A DNA stretch of 64,000 nt from Linyphia triangularis (lineage: Eukaryota; Arthropoda; Arachnida; Araneae; Linyphiidae), in contig OZ021722.1 in assembly GCA_963978545.1 (NCBI GenBank), forward strand, positions 3,910,001 through 3,974,000. Reading direction: 5' to 3'. The notes beneath the pieces were generated by a model, which did no database searches, was not told the DNA's origin, and worked only from the letters and a program-made list of their open reading frames with translations. The position numbers and the translations under genes were made by a program. How positions within the stretch are numbered: position 1 is the stretch's first letter; each line of letters opens with the position of its first letter. Shown here piece by piece: positions 44,809 through 57,082 of this stretch.

Positions 44809-45971
44809 CACAACTTTTAATTACACTATTATGCTAGTCACCATATTTAAAATGGACGTGAAATAGTGTTATTACCACTTTCATATTTTCATTCATTTAA
44901 AAAAAGGGCCAGTTTGGCAATATCTTTGGCGATAATTCTTATATGAAAGGGGATGGGGGGGGGGGAACATCGCCAAAATGGTGTATTTGGTGATATACAA
45001 TTCGATAATTCATATTATAATTTCTTGTAAATGAAACAGAGGAGAGGAGAAAATAGTAGTTGATGAGCACTGCTTCAGGGCAGAGAACTCTGGGCTGAAG
45101 ACTTTCGTTTATCAACTTTTTACGCTTTTTTAACATTTCGGAGGTGGGGATGTTTAAAACACCTTTTAGGAGGCATTACCACAGCAATTTTGAACGAAAT
45201 CGTTAGAGCAGTTTATAAATACTTGCTGAAAAACATGATTTTTTTCATGTTTCTTCCACGTTTTCATATTTTACGCATGCGCAGTAATGACAAAAACCTC
45301 ACGGGTAGATCCCATGGCCACTACTAACCCATACACCAAATTTGAACATCGTAGGTCAATTTGTTTGTGGTTTCTACGTACACACAGAGAGACATTTCTT
45401 CTATACTACTCTTTTTAAGTCAGGATATTCCAAAACATGGAGAAATGGAAAAAGAAAAAAAAACAAAAAAAAAACACGAAAATTTTTGGGATTGAAAACA
45501 ATACTTTCAATACCCTATGTTAACAAATGTGTAATTGAAAGTATAAACCAAAGGAGAAAATCAATTGCGTCACACTGCTAGATGTTCCCACAACATTTGA
45601 ATGCCGATTTTTGTAAGGAGCCTAAGTGGATAACAACATCTATATCGTTGCAGCATCTTATCAAGGGATGAGCTCGTAAGCAGAAAGTAAACTTAAAAAG
45701 AAAAAAATAACAAAAGAGAATTTCGAAAATCCTAGTGCGTCGTTTCAAGGACCACCCAGTATATAATAAGTTCGTTTACGATTATATTTATGACTTTGAA
45801 ATTTACAAACCAACTTGCCGTCATCCAATCGCCTTGAAATAGCATTTATCCTATCATTGAAGAAACTTTCTCGTTACCAAAAATGTTTTAATATATAAAT
45901 AACAAGATTGTTTTAATCAGAATAAATACAAGATATTTGGATGTAAGTGCATAAATTCAGATTAATTCTTA

Positions 45972-46230
45972 CCTGTTCAGGACCGTGATCGCGTATATGT
46001 GATCAGACGATTCTTCCCTCACGGCCCGCGATATCGTATTTGTGATCAGTGTTTCCGTGCCAGCCGGCCCATCATCACACAGACGTGATTTCAGATTGGA
46101 ACGTTTTATTTGAATTTAACGGGGCAAAATGCTTAACGGGGAAAAATGCCCGGTCCCGTGCGTGCGTAGTCTCTTTGAGCGCGCGGGCCTGGGGAAGCGC
46201 TTCTTTCTCCTTTCGCCGGTCCTGAACAGG
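45972..46230. mobile_element. TTAA-type MITE with CCTGTTCAGGACCG ends
   Basis: 259 bp. The left end CCTGTTCAGGACCG is perfectly inverted at the right (CGGTCCTGAACAGG). The right flank is TTAA and the left flank CTTA (one change). Much higher GC than its surroundings, with a subterminal duplicated gat.cgtat..gtgatca motif. The termini style fits piggyBac-like elements. Confidence 0.82.
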
Positions 46231-46654
46231 TTAAGGGGGAAAAACATGGCATGTATTTTAATTGAATATTTATTGGAATTTATTTTGATTCACCCCGCAT
46301 AAAGGGGTGAATGGAACACTCGTTACAATTTATGTCTGTTCGTATTTAAACAATTTACAGGGTGAAAAAGAATAAGTAATAATGCAATGGGCTAAATAGG
46401 AACAAAGATTATCATACAAAAATCCTTTAATAAGATAGATAAAAAAAATTGTTTTTGTTGAAATAATTGTCAAACCTAATCATACGTTTGAAAGTGAGTC
46501 AACTCTTCTCATAACCCAATACAAAACAAGATCATCCAAATAGTCTTTAAAACTAATAATATTTTCGGATCTATTTGATGTTTGCGTGACGTTAATCGAC
46601 TGCAACATCCTTAAAGTATCTTGAGAAAGGAAAACGGCATCATCATCATCTGTT

Positions 46655-46823
46655 GGTTGTTTTCAGATTATCTTACACCGTCAGCAACACGAGGGCTATA
46701 ATGCGCCGAAACTTTCGTCATTAGACAAGCCAACATACATTTACAAACACCCATGCCTAACACGGGACTCGGAACCTCGCGGTCTAGAGGCTAGCACGCT
46801 AACCACTATACCGTTTGGTCGGC
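46655..46823 (-). mobile_element. SINE-1 copy 6
   Basis: Copy with a small deletion next to the B-box. Duplication CATCATCATCTGTT (46641-46654 and 46824-46837). Confidence 0.9.
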
Positions 46824-46837
46824 CATCATCATCTGTT

Positions 46838-47313
46838 TCAGAAACTATCTTCGTTTCAGTGTGCTTTTTGTAAAACACATAAACCATAATCTTTAGGGTG
46901 TAAAACTTGGCTTATCTAGACTATATATGACTGCGTTTTCCATGTACCTTAAAAATAACGAAATCATATGGAGAGAAATCTTCTGCTACAGTTGAGTTTT
47001 CTGGAAGGGCTAATTTCTAAAAATCTAAATTAGGCTTTTCCTTTAGCATTGATTCAATCCTGAAATCTTGGATCATTGCATTGAAGGGAGTGATCAGACT
47101 TTTCTTCAGTAGTTGAATGTTTTGTGGAAAGTCACATTTTTTGTGCTCCAATTCACCCCGTAAATCTCAAAATCGTGATATGCCAAAACATAAATAATTG
47201 GTAAAATAAAAAGTATTAAATAAAGTATTTACTTGGGTTTAATGAATTGTTATGTTGTGAATGTTTATGCTTATCTAAAAATATATAAGTCTATAATTGG
47301 TACTTGTTAGTAC
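46838..47313. other. AT-rich stretch, nothing recognised
   Basis: No coding frame or repeat boundary visible. Confidence 0.4.
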
Positions 47314-48059
47314 TGTTACGAATTTTTGTATATTTGTAAATATTTCGTAGTGTTAATTTTGTAAATAGGAAAATTTATGTACATTTCGTATAATGCAGTG
47401 CAATAGTTCGTCTTAAGTTGGCTTCCCTGCAATATGGGTCTTAATGCTTGATAACGAGTTTTACAGAGATAACGCTGGGAAGCGAGTTTTACAAGGAGCA
47501 GGGCATTTAACATTATGGTAATAGCAATCTCGCCAAATTGGCGAAATCGAGCCAAGTTGTCGACTAATTTTTGTCGCCAAATTTGGCGAGAAATCGCCAA
47601 ATGTCTCCAAACTTGGCGACCATTTGGTGACATTTTCGGTACCCGCATGTACATGTATAGGACTTTTCGACTACGATCTGGAAAATTCTCCAAATATCTA
47701 TCTCTAGAAGACTCACGAAGTATTGACTCCTATATAAGACCGGCCGTGAGTGGAGTTGACTGAGGTTAGTCAGTTAGTTAACTAGAATTACTGAGTTGAG
47801 ATACTGAGTCTCAGTGAGCATTCAGAGTAGTTCTAAAGCGAACTGTATTGCATTGTCTTTTGCGGCGATTTGAGCAGTTGTGTTATCAAGTTTTTAGCTG
47901 CTGTTTTGTGCTCTATTGTTGTGAAAAGAGCTGTATTGTATCTACTAGAACGAGAAGTTCTGGAGTTGTAAGAGAATCTGCAAAGAGTTATATTGGAATA
48001 AATTTCTGCAAGTTTTGATCTACTTTGGCTTCAAATCTTTCGAACCCATCAACGCAACA
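47314..48059 (+). mobile_element. Solo LTR, copy 4
   Basis: 746 bp, TGTTACGAATTT...AACGCAACA, with perfect GTAC duplication (47310-47313 and 48060-48063). TATATAAG at about 47731, TTGGCGA/TCGCCAA cluster at 47525-47630, GGAATAAA at about 47996. It has the longest antisense open frame of the family (47693-47316). Confidence 0.92.
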
Positions 48060-48111
48060 GTACTTTTGGGATAAGTTTTGGAGAGGTTAAAATTCACTGA
48101 ATTGTAAACAG

Positions 48112-48292
48112 TTGGTTGGTTGTATTCAGATTATCTGGCGCCGTCAGCAACACGAGGGCTATAATGCACCGAAACATTCGTCATTAGACAAGCCAACATA
48201 CATTTACAAACACCCATGCCAACACGGGACTCGGAACCCGCAACCTCGCGGTCTAGAAGCTAGCACGCTAATCACTATACAGTTTGGTCGGC
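48112..48292 (-). mobile_element. SINE-1 copy 7
   Basis: Full-length copy. Duplication GAATTGTAAACAG (48099-48111 and 48293-48305). It lies 52 bp after the solo LTR. Confidence 0.92.
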
Positions 48293-48305
48293 GAATTGTA
48301 AACAG

Positions 48306-49216
48306 ATGGACAGTGTTGCAAATACCTACGAGGCAAATGTTCCGAGATTCCAAACACGTTAGTCAAATAAAAATATATGATTAAAAACTATTTTACTTGT
48401 ATAAAAGAGTAATTTCTTTTCATATTTCACGAAGTTTCGTTACGATTCACTACGATATACTCTAAAACAAGTTCTTACAAGATTCCTACTAAAACAAGAT
48501 CTTACGTATTATTCAATTTTGTAATATAATAAAACGCCAGTAAAAATGGTAAGATAAAAAGTTTTCTTTCTATGTTAATAAATTTCTAAAATTCCTTTAA
48601 GATTTAAAATTTTATTAGCAAGCATTTTGTTATGAGAAATTTATTCCTTCGAACTCACACTTTTTCTTTCTTGGAAACGTATATAAAAAATATTAACGTC
48701 TTCAAATTGATAAGTTCGACAAATTATGTGTTTTGTTGCGTTGTAGAAGACTACAAATATTAATAATTTTCATCTATTTCTTTAAAAATGAGTTTTTCAA
48801 AAAGTAAATAAAATGCAACTACTAAAAACACTGAATATTTCCTAGTGTCCGTTTTTCGTAGTGCGCACTTGGCATGATATAAATATTCAAAACTATGACT
48901 AACGTGACCTCATAAATAATATTCAGTCAAAAAATGTTTCGAAAAAAAGACCGAATCCGTGAAATATTTTCAGCACATCAAAAAAAAAATAACCGAATCA
49001 CAATGACACAGTCATAAGAACTTTATAGAAAAATTCCGAATACATGAGTAAGGAGAAGTTAGATACCATTAAATAATTCTTAGGTCAACAAACACACAGT
49101 TGTTTGTGTATTTATAGTGCGCGCACGTGGCGTCTAAATTGAACGCACGAATTGGTTTCAGTGCTTGCTGTGCAAATTAAAATGTGCTTATACGTGTAAA
49201 TTGATTTCATTGAGCG
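48306..49216. other. AT-rich stretch, nothing recognised
   Basis: No coding frame, RNA gene or repeat boundary visible. Confidence 0.4.
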
Positions 49217-49505
49217 GAAGTCCCGATAAAGATCATTCTCTATACTCGCTACGTTACAATCTTCTAGCCCGGTGCATTTAGAAACTACTTTGTACAAAAC
49301 CTTCACTTTTGGTGAGCAGGTACCGAAACGGCCACTAAATGAAATGACATAAATTGTTTTCACTTAATGTCTTAATCTGTTATAAATAAAACTTAAAAAA
49401 AAAAAAATTTAAAAAAAAAAAAAATACTAATTGCAGGTATAGGCATTGACCGTATGGATTTAAATATAAAGTATATTAGACGGTATTTTCGAGTTTTGAT
49501 GAATG
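49217..49505. repeat. Pal-C left half
   Basis: gaagtcccgataaagatcat to ggtattttcgagttttgat. The right arm is missing. Confidence 0.65.
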
Positions 49506-51124
49506 GGTGACTCAAAATAATATCCATCAACGGTGTGATGTTAGAAGTTAAATAAGATATAAATAATTATTTACAAGTCACACACACATCACAAAATAAA
49601 TATTAATACAATTATACTGGGAATATATAGAATTCTGTGCGAATTCCTCATCTCACATGTTTACTGTTCGAGTGATGGGAGTTAAACTGAATAATTATCT
49701 ACTCTAAGTAGGTCTTCACTTTGTCCATAGATGGCGTTAGTAGTACAGTCCGGGGAGAGTTATACATCACATAGGGACTTACTAGGACTTTCAAGGTATA
49801 CATATACATTAGGAATTACGAAATTTGACTCAAGTCTGCGTTTTTGTGTTTTAAAATATTTCATTACCTTTAAAATGATACCATTTTCTTTCTGAGACTC
49901 AGATTACTTTTTAAATTACAGTGGGTTTTGCGAACCAGTTTTGTATCACATTAATTAGCGTAGTAAACTTTAAACGCGTTTTTTTGAAGAATGACATTTT
50001 GGTGTTATATGACTTTACGCCAACGGTCATAACTTCATTATAAATGGTCCGATTTACAAAATTCTAATTTTGTTTTGTAGACAGTAGTTGTGAATGTGTT
50101 TCCTACAAGAATATAAAACATATTGTTATAAACAAATTTTTTATTTATATTTGAAACTTAATTTTTTTTTATGAAAACTATGTATTTTTTCAAACTTTTT
50201 ATTTGAAAACTTGTAGTTAAATAAAGACTGAAGCCAAATTCGCTATTCTTTATGGAAACGTGCGTCCATGTAATATCTTTTATTTGCAATAAAAATCATA
50301 CTTCTAAGTTAATGACAAGTTTATTTATGTCACTTCTATTAATGTCCTAATCAGTCATTTTAACTGCAATTAGCTAATTAAAAAATTAACAAAAAAAAAG
50401 CTTATATATAAAAAGGCATCATTTTTAATCCTGATATACTGCCAAAAAGTTTGAAACTATAACATAGAAATTAAAAAAAAAAAAAAATCATCTCAATTGT
50501 ATTTGTGTATACCTTAAATAGATCCCATTTCGAACAATTAGAGCAAACACCTATTTTGCTGTTTGTTTCGTTTTCGGATATGGAAGTGTGGGGTCAAATG
50601 GGCAAGTTTCCCGCATCAGGAGGACGCTGAAATAGGTGAAGGTCGCCGAAAAGTGGAAACAATGTGGACACAACGTCCGGACCAAAAAACAAAAGGGTTC
50701 AAAGTCAAGCGGAATTTGAAGAACGTCGCTTTTTCCAAAGCCTTTATATTAACTTCTACTTTGATTAGAATTTGGACAATATCTTCAGAGAGTAAAAATC
50801 ACCAACCAATTGAGCTGAAATTTGGCAGATTGTGACTTCTTCGAGGGAATGCCATTCGACAAGATTTGTGTCTCGAATGGGAGAAAACTCTCAGTAACTC
50901 TAGAATTAACATGCGACTATTGGTCACAACCACTGAAATTGTTTTTTTGTTTTTTAATGAGAGGTTTCATAGCTCAACGCAAGGGTGGGGGGGGGAGGGC
51001 TCACTTTTTACCCATCTAAGCTTAGTATCTACAATTGATATTTTAAAATACATCTTAGAAAAATCATATTTTAGAATGATTAAAGAGTTGTGAAATAAAT
51101 TAAGAGTTTTTTGGAAAAAAGTTT

Positions 51125-51167
<43 letters not shown>

Positions 51168-51965
51168 TTATACATGACGAAAGATAATTTTTAGGGAAAA
51201 GCGTCATTTTCATTTCTATAAAATGCATTAAAAAAAAAAGCAAGTTTAATAATTTACAAAGGCTCTACATCATACATCGTCCAGTATAATATTGAGTGTG
51301 TTTGACAAAAAGAATTATAGTCTTAAGTCGATATAAGAAAAAGTCTTTGTTTTTCATATTTGTGGCACAGAAAAAGTCCAAAGTACCTAATAAAATGCAT
51401 TGGAATATTAACGAATACATACAAATATGTGGCTGACAGTAAATGAAAGAAAGAAAAAAATGAACAAGTTTATAGAGTTAATGTTTTGCCCTTGTGTGCA
51501 TCAATACATTTATAACTGTTTTCTGCATTAAAACATAAATTACAATTTTGAAGTTTTTTTTTTTTTTTTTACGATATGCAAGGTACGGATTTACCATAAG
51601 TACGATGCCACCAATTTTTACTTTCATATCTTCTCTATATAACGTCGTCATCGCTTACGGAGGACAGCCAGACATAGTCGGATCAACCGCAAATATAATC
51701 TGATATAGTCGTAACAGTCAGTCATACATAGTCATAATACATATAGTCACGCCAACTGCCTAGTGCGAGTTTTCAGGGCCTTCTCCTTTACCTTAATGCA
51801 AAAATGCAGAAGTTTCATCTTGAAAGACCTACCAGAAGGCATTCTCCTCCCTTTATTCCAGACTGTTACCAGAAATACAGATATTTATCTAAACATGCCA
51901 GCCCTCGTATGCTCAAGAAAATCATCAGTACATACAGTCCATGCTTGCATAGTTTTCATTGCTTG
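49506..51965. other. AT-rich stretch, nothing recognised
   Basis: Includes a T-tract at 51126-51162 and short frames (50563-50835, 51763-52068) without recognisable motifs or splice context. Confidence 0.4.
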
Positions 51966-53024
51966 CAATTCTGATTTTTTTTTTATAGAGTGTAGAGAAA
52001 TGTTAGTAGATCATATTAGTGGTCTGCCGGGACGAAAAAGGCCGAAACTATTCAAAAATCGATTTTGAATGAGTTGAACTTAATTCGATTACCAAAAATG
52101 AACATTCTTTTTTTAATCTGATAACACACCACTCTTTCATTTTCATATAAGATGGTTGCAGTATCCGAGAGGCAACTGCAATTTTTGAACCTCATCGAAC
52201 ATCATTCGGAATTTTTTACAGAAATTGGAGAAAAGTAAGTAGATTAAGAATTCACTGGTCTGCCGTGGCAAAAATGGCCGAAACTGATCAAAAATCGACT
52301 TGGAATGAGTTGAACTAAAATCCGATTGCCAAATATGTCATAACTTGCCAAAAAGTGAACACATTTTTTTTGTCTGGTAACCCACAGCACTTATATTTCA
52401 ATGAAGAAGGGCGCAGACGATTTCTAATCTCGGGCTGGGAAAACTTGCACATTTTAAAAGTAAGCCGAATTGGCGACACCAGTTACATCATCAGTGAAGT
52501 AATATTTCTTGCCAACTTGGCTCACTTTTAATAGATGCAAGTAGACCGTCGCCACACATCTGAATCGTCTGCAACCTTCTTAATTGAAAATTAAAGAGTG
52601 AGGGTTACCAAATAAAAAAAAAAAATGCTCATTATTTGGCAAGTTATGGCGCATTTGGCAATTTGATTTAGTTCAAGTTATTAAAAGTCGATTTTTGACC
52701 AGTTTCGGTCATTTTTGCCACGGCAGACCAGTGGATTAGTAATTTACTCACTTTTCTCCAATTTCTATAAAAAAATGCAGGTTCGATGAGGTCCAAAAAT
52801 TACAGTCGCCACTCAGTCTAATACGATTTATCTTTCCTGGTGCCAAGATCTTTCATCTTTTAAAAATCAGCCAAGTTAGCAATAAACATTATGTCATCGG
52901 TGACGTAATATTTATGGCCAACTTGGAGCTCACTTTTAAAAGATGGAAGTATTTTACGCCAGAGAATCAATATCGTCTGCCACTCTTTCGGCCACTTTCG
53001 CCCCGAAAGACCAGTGGATTCATG

Positions 53025-54966
53025 CAGGGGTGTAGTGGAGCGGGAACGCGTGGGAACGGCGATCCTTTACCTTTTTAGAAGGAGGAACGGCGTTCCTCAC
53101 CTAAAAAATTTGTGTTTGTGTTTGAAATTTTTTTTTTTTGCATCTTTTTCTTTTCTTTTTTTCTTTACGTGACCCTTAACGGAAAGTCAAATAAGAAAAT
53201 GAAAAAGTTCTATAGTGAGAACTATGCCTTCGTATTCGATCCATAACTTCAGAGCTGAGCAGGCAAGTTCAAGTATCTGAAAAATACTTGAAAGAGGCGC
53301 GGCAACCCGCACATGGCCATTCCATTAACAATCCGATTGATGCATTAGACTCCCCCTCCTCCCTCCCAGTATTTCAATGTTTTAATGTTCAATGTCATCA
53401 AAATTAAAATGATATTGGTGTTTGTCCGTTAACCTAAAATATTACTCCTTCTGTAATAGAATTTAAATAAAAGAAAGAATTTCATATTAATTTATTATCT
53501 AGAATTCTAGAAAATATGGTTAATATGGTATCTAGATAAAATGTTGTCCCATGTTAGATTGTTTTGTATAACTCTAAAACTAGACAAAAACCATTTAATA
53601 TTTTGTCATAATGTAGGTGACAGATTAACCCTCTGAGTGTCCAGGTAATGGGCGAAATTGTACATTTTTTTCCCTGCAATAAATTTTAAATCGTATTTCT
53701 GATTCAAATAAATAATTTTTTAGTTATTTAGTTTTAAATGGGTTTTAAACTATTATCCTAATAAAAATATTTAAAAAAATATTTTATTCCAAATTTTATT
53801 TATAAATTTAAAAGTGTTAAGTATTGCTGGGGATCAAAGGAGGTATATATACGCCCAGAACCCTCAGAAGGAAAAAGTGAAAAAATATTGATGATATGTA
53901 ACAAACATGGGGTGAGAAAGTTTTGCACGGAAATTGTTTCTTATACAGAGAAATACTGGAACAAACTTAGGTAAAACCCCTCCCATAGAAATTTTCTGGT
54001 TGAGCCAAAGCTATTAAGAAAGAAAAACTTCTCTACATTTTCATTTCGAGAAGGAAAAAAAAAAAAAAAAAAAACACGTAAAACTCTTAATCAACGTCTG
54101 CAACAATCGCAATCTTTTTAATTCATTTTGAAAACAGATTTCGAGGAGCTACAGAATCTGGGAATTTATTCGATCCCATTGCATGTTAAGGAATCTCTGA
54201 AATTCTGGATTGGTTGGTTGTTTTCAGATTATCTGGCACCGTCATCAACACGAGGTCTATAATGCGCCGAAACATTCGTCATTAGACAAGCCAACATACA
54301 TTTATAAACACCCGTGCCTAACACGGGACTCGAACCCGCAACCACGCGGTCTAGAAGCTAGAACGCTAACACTACACCGTTTGGTCGGCCTGAAATTCTG
54401 GAAGTCAGATGATCAAGTTAAATCTAGGCTCTGAAAACACAGATCAGTTGACTACCCTATTATGATGAGTTCTAAGTCAAATGTGTTTGAATCTAAATTC
54501 GATCTCTTATGGAAATTTTTCTGAATGAAAATTATTAAAAAAAATCATGTCAATATCTGTTTAAAATGTGTTGTAAGTAATCTGTTTAAAAATTGTTGTA
54601 AAAAGTCTGTTTAAAAATTTGTGTCAGTAATATGTTTGAAAATGTCTTATATTCTATTTATAAAGTATCAAATAAGCTGTTAAAATGGATTGTGCAAAGC
54701 GAATTGTTAAAAATCCATATAACTTAATAGTTTAAAAAATTATTTAAATAAAAAATGTCTAAACACATATTTTTTTCTTTTAAATTTTTGAGGTTCTCGT
54801 AATCTGTTTTGAGATTACTGAAGTAGTATTAATAAAGTTATTTATTCTTCGTTGTCATTTTTACTCCCTCCCCCCTTCCCCTCTCATCCCCACAGAAAAA
54901 AAAGTAAACATTTGTAACGACATGACATGGCGTTCCCACACCTTTTCATTTTACACTACACCACTG
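53025..54966. mobile_element. hAT-like non-autonomous element, 1942 bp
   Basis: Ends CAGGGGTGTAGTG and, inverted, CAGTGGTGTAGTG. Perfect 8-bp duplication GATTCATG (53017-53024 and 54967-54974). The subterminal gggaacg/cgttccc words are inverted too. It has no transposase frame in 1.9 kb and carries a SINE-1 (54210-54389). Confidence 0.92.
54210..54389 (-). mobile_element. SINE-1 copy 8
   Basis: Full-length copy with duplication CTGAAATTCTGGA (54197-54209 and 54390-54402). The B-box here reads GGGTTCGAGTCCCG, i.e. the canonical tRNA form without the extra C seen in other copies. Nested in the hAT-like element. Confidence 0.92.
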
Positions 54967-55020
54967 GATTCATGACACATCTCTACATTCTGTAAAATAT
55001 TCATAATGATGTTCGATTAT

Positions 55021-55479
55021 GTACCTCAACTTGCAGTCGCTTCTTGGGACTATTACTAAAAGAACATTATAATGAAGTAATAAGCCATACATATTTCAAT
55101 GTGTAGATGATGCCTTTCAAATAAAGAGAGTCAATCTTCGGCGAAAACGCATTAAGACAACTCTGGGGGAAATGCATCAAGAGAAGTCTTTTCCCTTGCT
55201 TCGTGTTGCATGACCAGTGAAGCGGTAAGTAAACCACAGTTAGAACCACTTCTTTGCCGCGATTAGGAAATATTTATCTACTTTTTAACGCTGATAAGGA
55301 AATAACGACATCTAAAAATATATTTCAGAATGTTTCTTAATATTTTTAAGTCGCGCTGAGAAATTTGGCGAATAAGCTGTTTCCCTACTTATTTCTATAA
55401 CGAAAAGGAATTCATTGTGGAGATTACGTACATTGAAAAATCAATGAAGTTTTTTTTTTTTTTTTTTTTTATTATTATG
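55021..55479. other. No recognised feature
   Basis: AT-rich DNA ending in a T-tract (55449-55470). Confidence 0.4.
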
Positions 55480-55900
55480 CTTTCAATCACCCATATGTTA
55501 ACATAGGGTAATGAAATTGCATTCGGTAAAAAAATCGATTTTTTTTTTTTACTTTCAATCACCCATATGTTAATATAAGGTAATAAAATTGCATTCGGTA
55601 AAAAAATCGATTCTTTTTACTTTCAATCACCCATATGTTAATATAAGGTAATAAAATTGCATTCGGTAAAAAAATCGATTTTTTTTTTTACTTTCAATCA
55701 CCCATATGTTAATATAAGGTAATAAAATTGCATTCGGTAAAAAAAATCGATTTTTTTACTTTCAATCACCCATATTTTAATATAAGGTAATAAAATGGCA
55801 TTCGGTAAAAAAATCGATTTTTTTTTTTTACTTTCAATCACCCATATGTTAATATAAGGTAATAAAATTGCATTCGGTAAAAAAAATCGATTTTTTTCTT
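55480..55900. repeat. ~70-bp minisatellite, six units
   Basis: Unit: T-tract, actttcaatcacccatatgt, taatataaggtaat, aaaattgcattcggtaaaaa and atcga. Starts near 55480, 55551, 55618, 55689, 55759 and 55830. Units differ mainly in T- and A-tract length and a few bases. Derived from the edge of Rep-F, which follows at 55900-56230. Confidence 0.93.
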
Positions 55901-56334
55901 CTTTTTGTTGTATTTCTGCTTGTTTTGGTACATTCTGAGCCCAAAAAATGTGGTGTAGAAAAAACGTTGGCGTGTGTGTCTATGGTTAGCATAATTCAAA
56001 CGGATTGACCTACTTTGTTTAAATTTTGAATACGGGGGAGTGATGTCCATGGGATGTATCATTAAGGTTTTCGTCAAAATTGCGCTTGCGCATTAGGTTA
56101 GCTCCCTTTGGAAATTTTGCCTTTCGGCAGTTTCCAATTAACGACTCTAGCGATTTCAATCAAAATCGCTGTCGTAAATACTTTTTAAGATGTTTTAAAT
56201 ATTCCCATCCTCTAAATTGTGTAAAAATTTGATAAAGGCTTTTGAATTTGAACATAACTTGATACCAACTTTGAACATAACTTGAATTGAAATTGTTAAT
56301 TTCTGAAAACATCTTCAGACTTCTGAATCTTTAG

Positions 56335-56907
56335 CAGTACGTCCCTCTTATAAGTTTCCCGACAAAGGGAAACTTTTCCCTCCATTTTAAAATTGGTGAT
56401 TGTCGAATTTAACTGTAACCTTATCCACATTTTTTACACAGAATGTCAAGCCGACCAAACGGTATAGTGGTTAGCGTGCTAGCTTCTAAACCACGAGGTT
56501 GCGGGTTCCGAGTCCCGTATGGGTGTTTGTAAATGAATGTTGGCTTGTCTAATGACGAATGTTTCGGCGCATTATAGCCCTCGTGTTGCTGACTGCGCCA
56601 GATAATCTGAAAACAACCAAACACAGAATGTCAAAATAGAACGTATGCCGAATGCGATTACATGGGAATGGATAGAAGAAGAAAAAACCTGTCAAATCAA
56701 TTGGCGCCAATGCCAAAACATTCGCCGGCTGTACTCTTATTATTTCAGTTGTCATGTAATACTACATTGATGTGTTTCCTCACATGTTTTATGTCATTCA
56801 GTAAGTATAATTTTGTACAATAATAAAGTATATTTGAACAAATGGCATTGCGTAATAAGTCTAAAAATAATTTGTGTTGTCTTTATCCATTGGGAACAAT
56901 ATTTCCC

Positions 56908-56945
<38 letters not shown>

Positions 56946-57030
56946 ACACTTAATGTATTTTTCTTATGATTTTTAATTATTTTACGTCCAAACAAAATAA
57001 AATAAACAGTTGCATACTATGGTCCCTTAT
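56335..57030. repeat. Dispersed element L, copy 2, with SINE-1 inserted
   Basis: Diverged match to 11735-12300, split by SINE-1 at 56450-56620. It ends near a long A-tract (56911-56943) and aaaataaaataaacagttgc, which also closes copy 1. Confidence 0.7.
56450..56620 (+). mobile_element. SINE-1 copy 9
   Basis: Copy with a short deletion after the B-box. Duplication ACACAGAATGTCAA (56436-56449 and 56621-56634). The empty site is seen at 11887-11899 in element L copy 1. Confidence 0.93.
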
Positions 57031-57082
57031 GGTCCTGCAAGAGCTATGCAGAAAATCCATATCTTATTATTAATATAAGTGG

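Larger units (their letters stand above)
43270..45600. repeat. Rep-F cluster with Pal-C and Pal-B
   Basis: Rep-F copies at about 43270-43680, 44270-44900 and 45110-45580 share aaaacacctta, aggcattaccacagcgattt, aatcgttagagc, ttgacgaaaaccttaatga and acccggacgcaaaaattgacc-like blocks. A Pal-C copy (about 43704-44250) is split by Pal-B (43749-43986). A 16-bp unit (gccattttagtttt..) repeats three times at 44171-44213. Confidence 0.6.
51966..55020. mobile_element. Pal-E cluster, nested, then split by hAT
   Basis: A complete Pal-E (about 52190-52790) lies within another whose arms are 51966-52189 and 52791-53024 plus 54967-55020. The outer right arm is split by the hAT-like element at 53025-54966. 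Restoring the order gives gaccagtggattcatgacac, as in the copy at 29242-29865. Confidence 0.75.
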
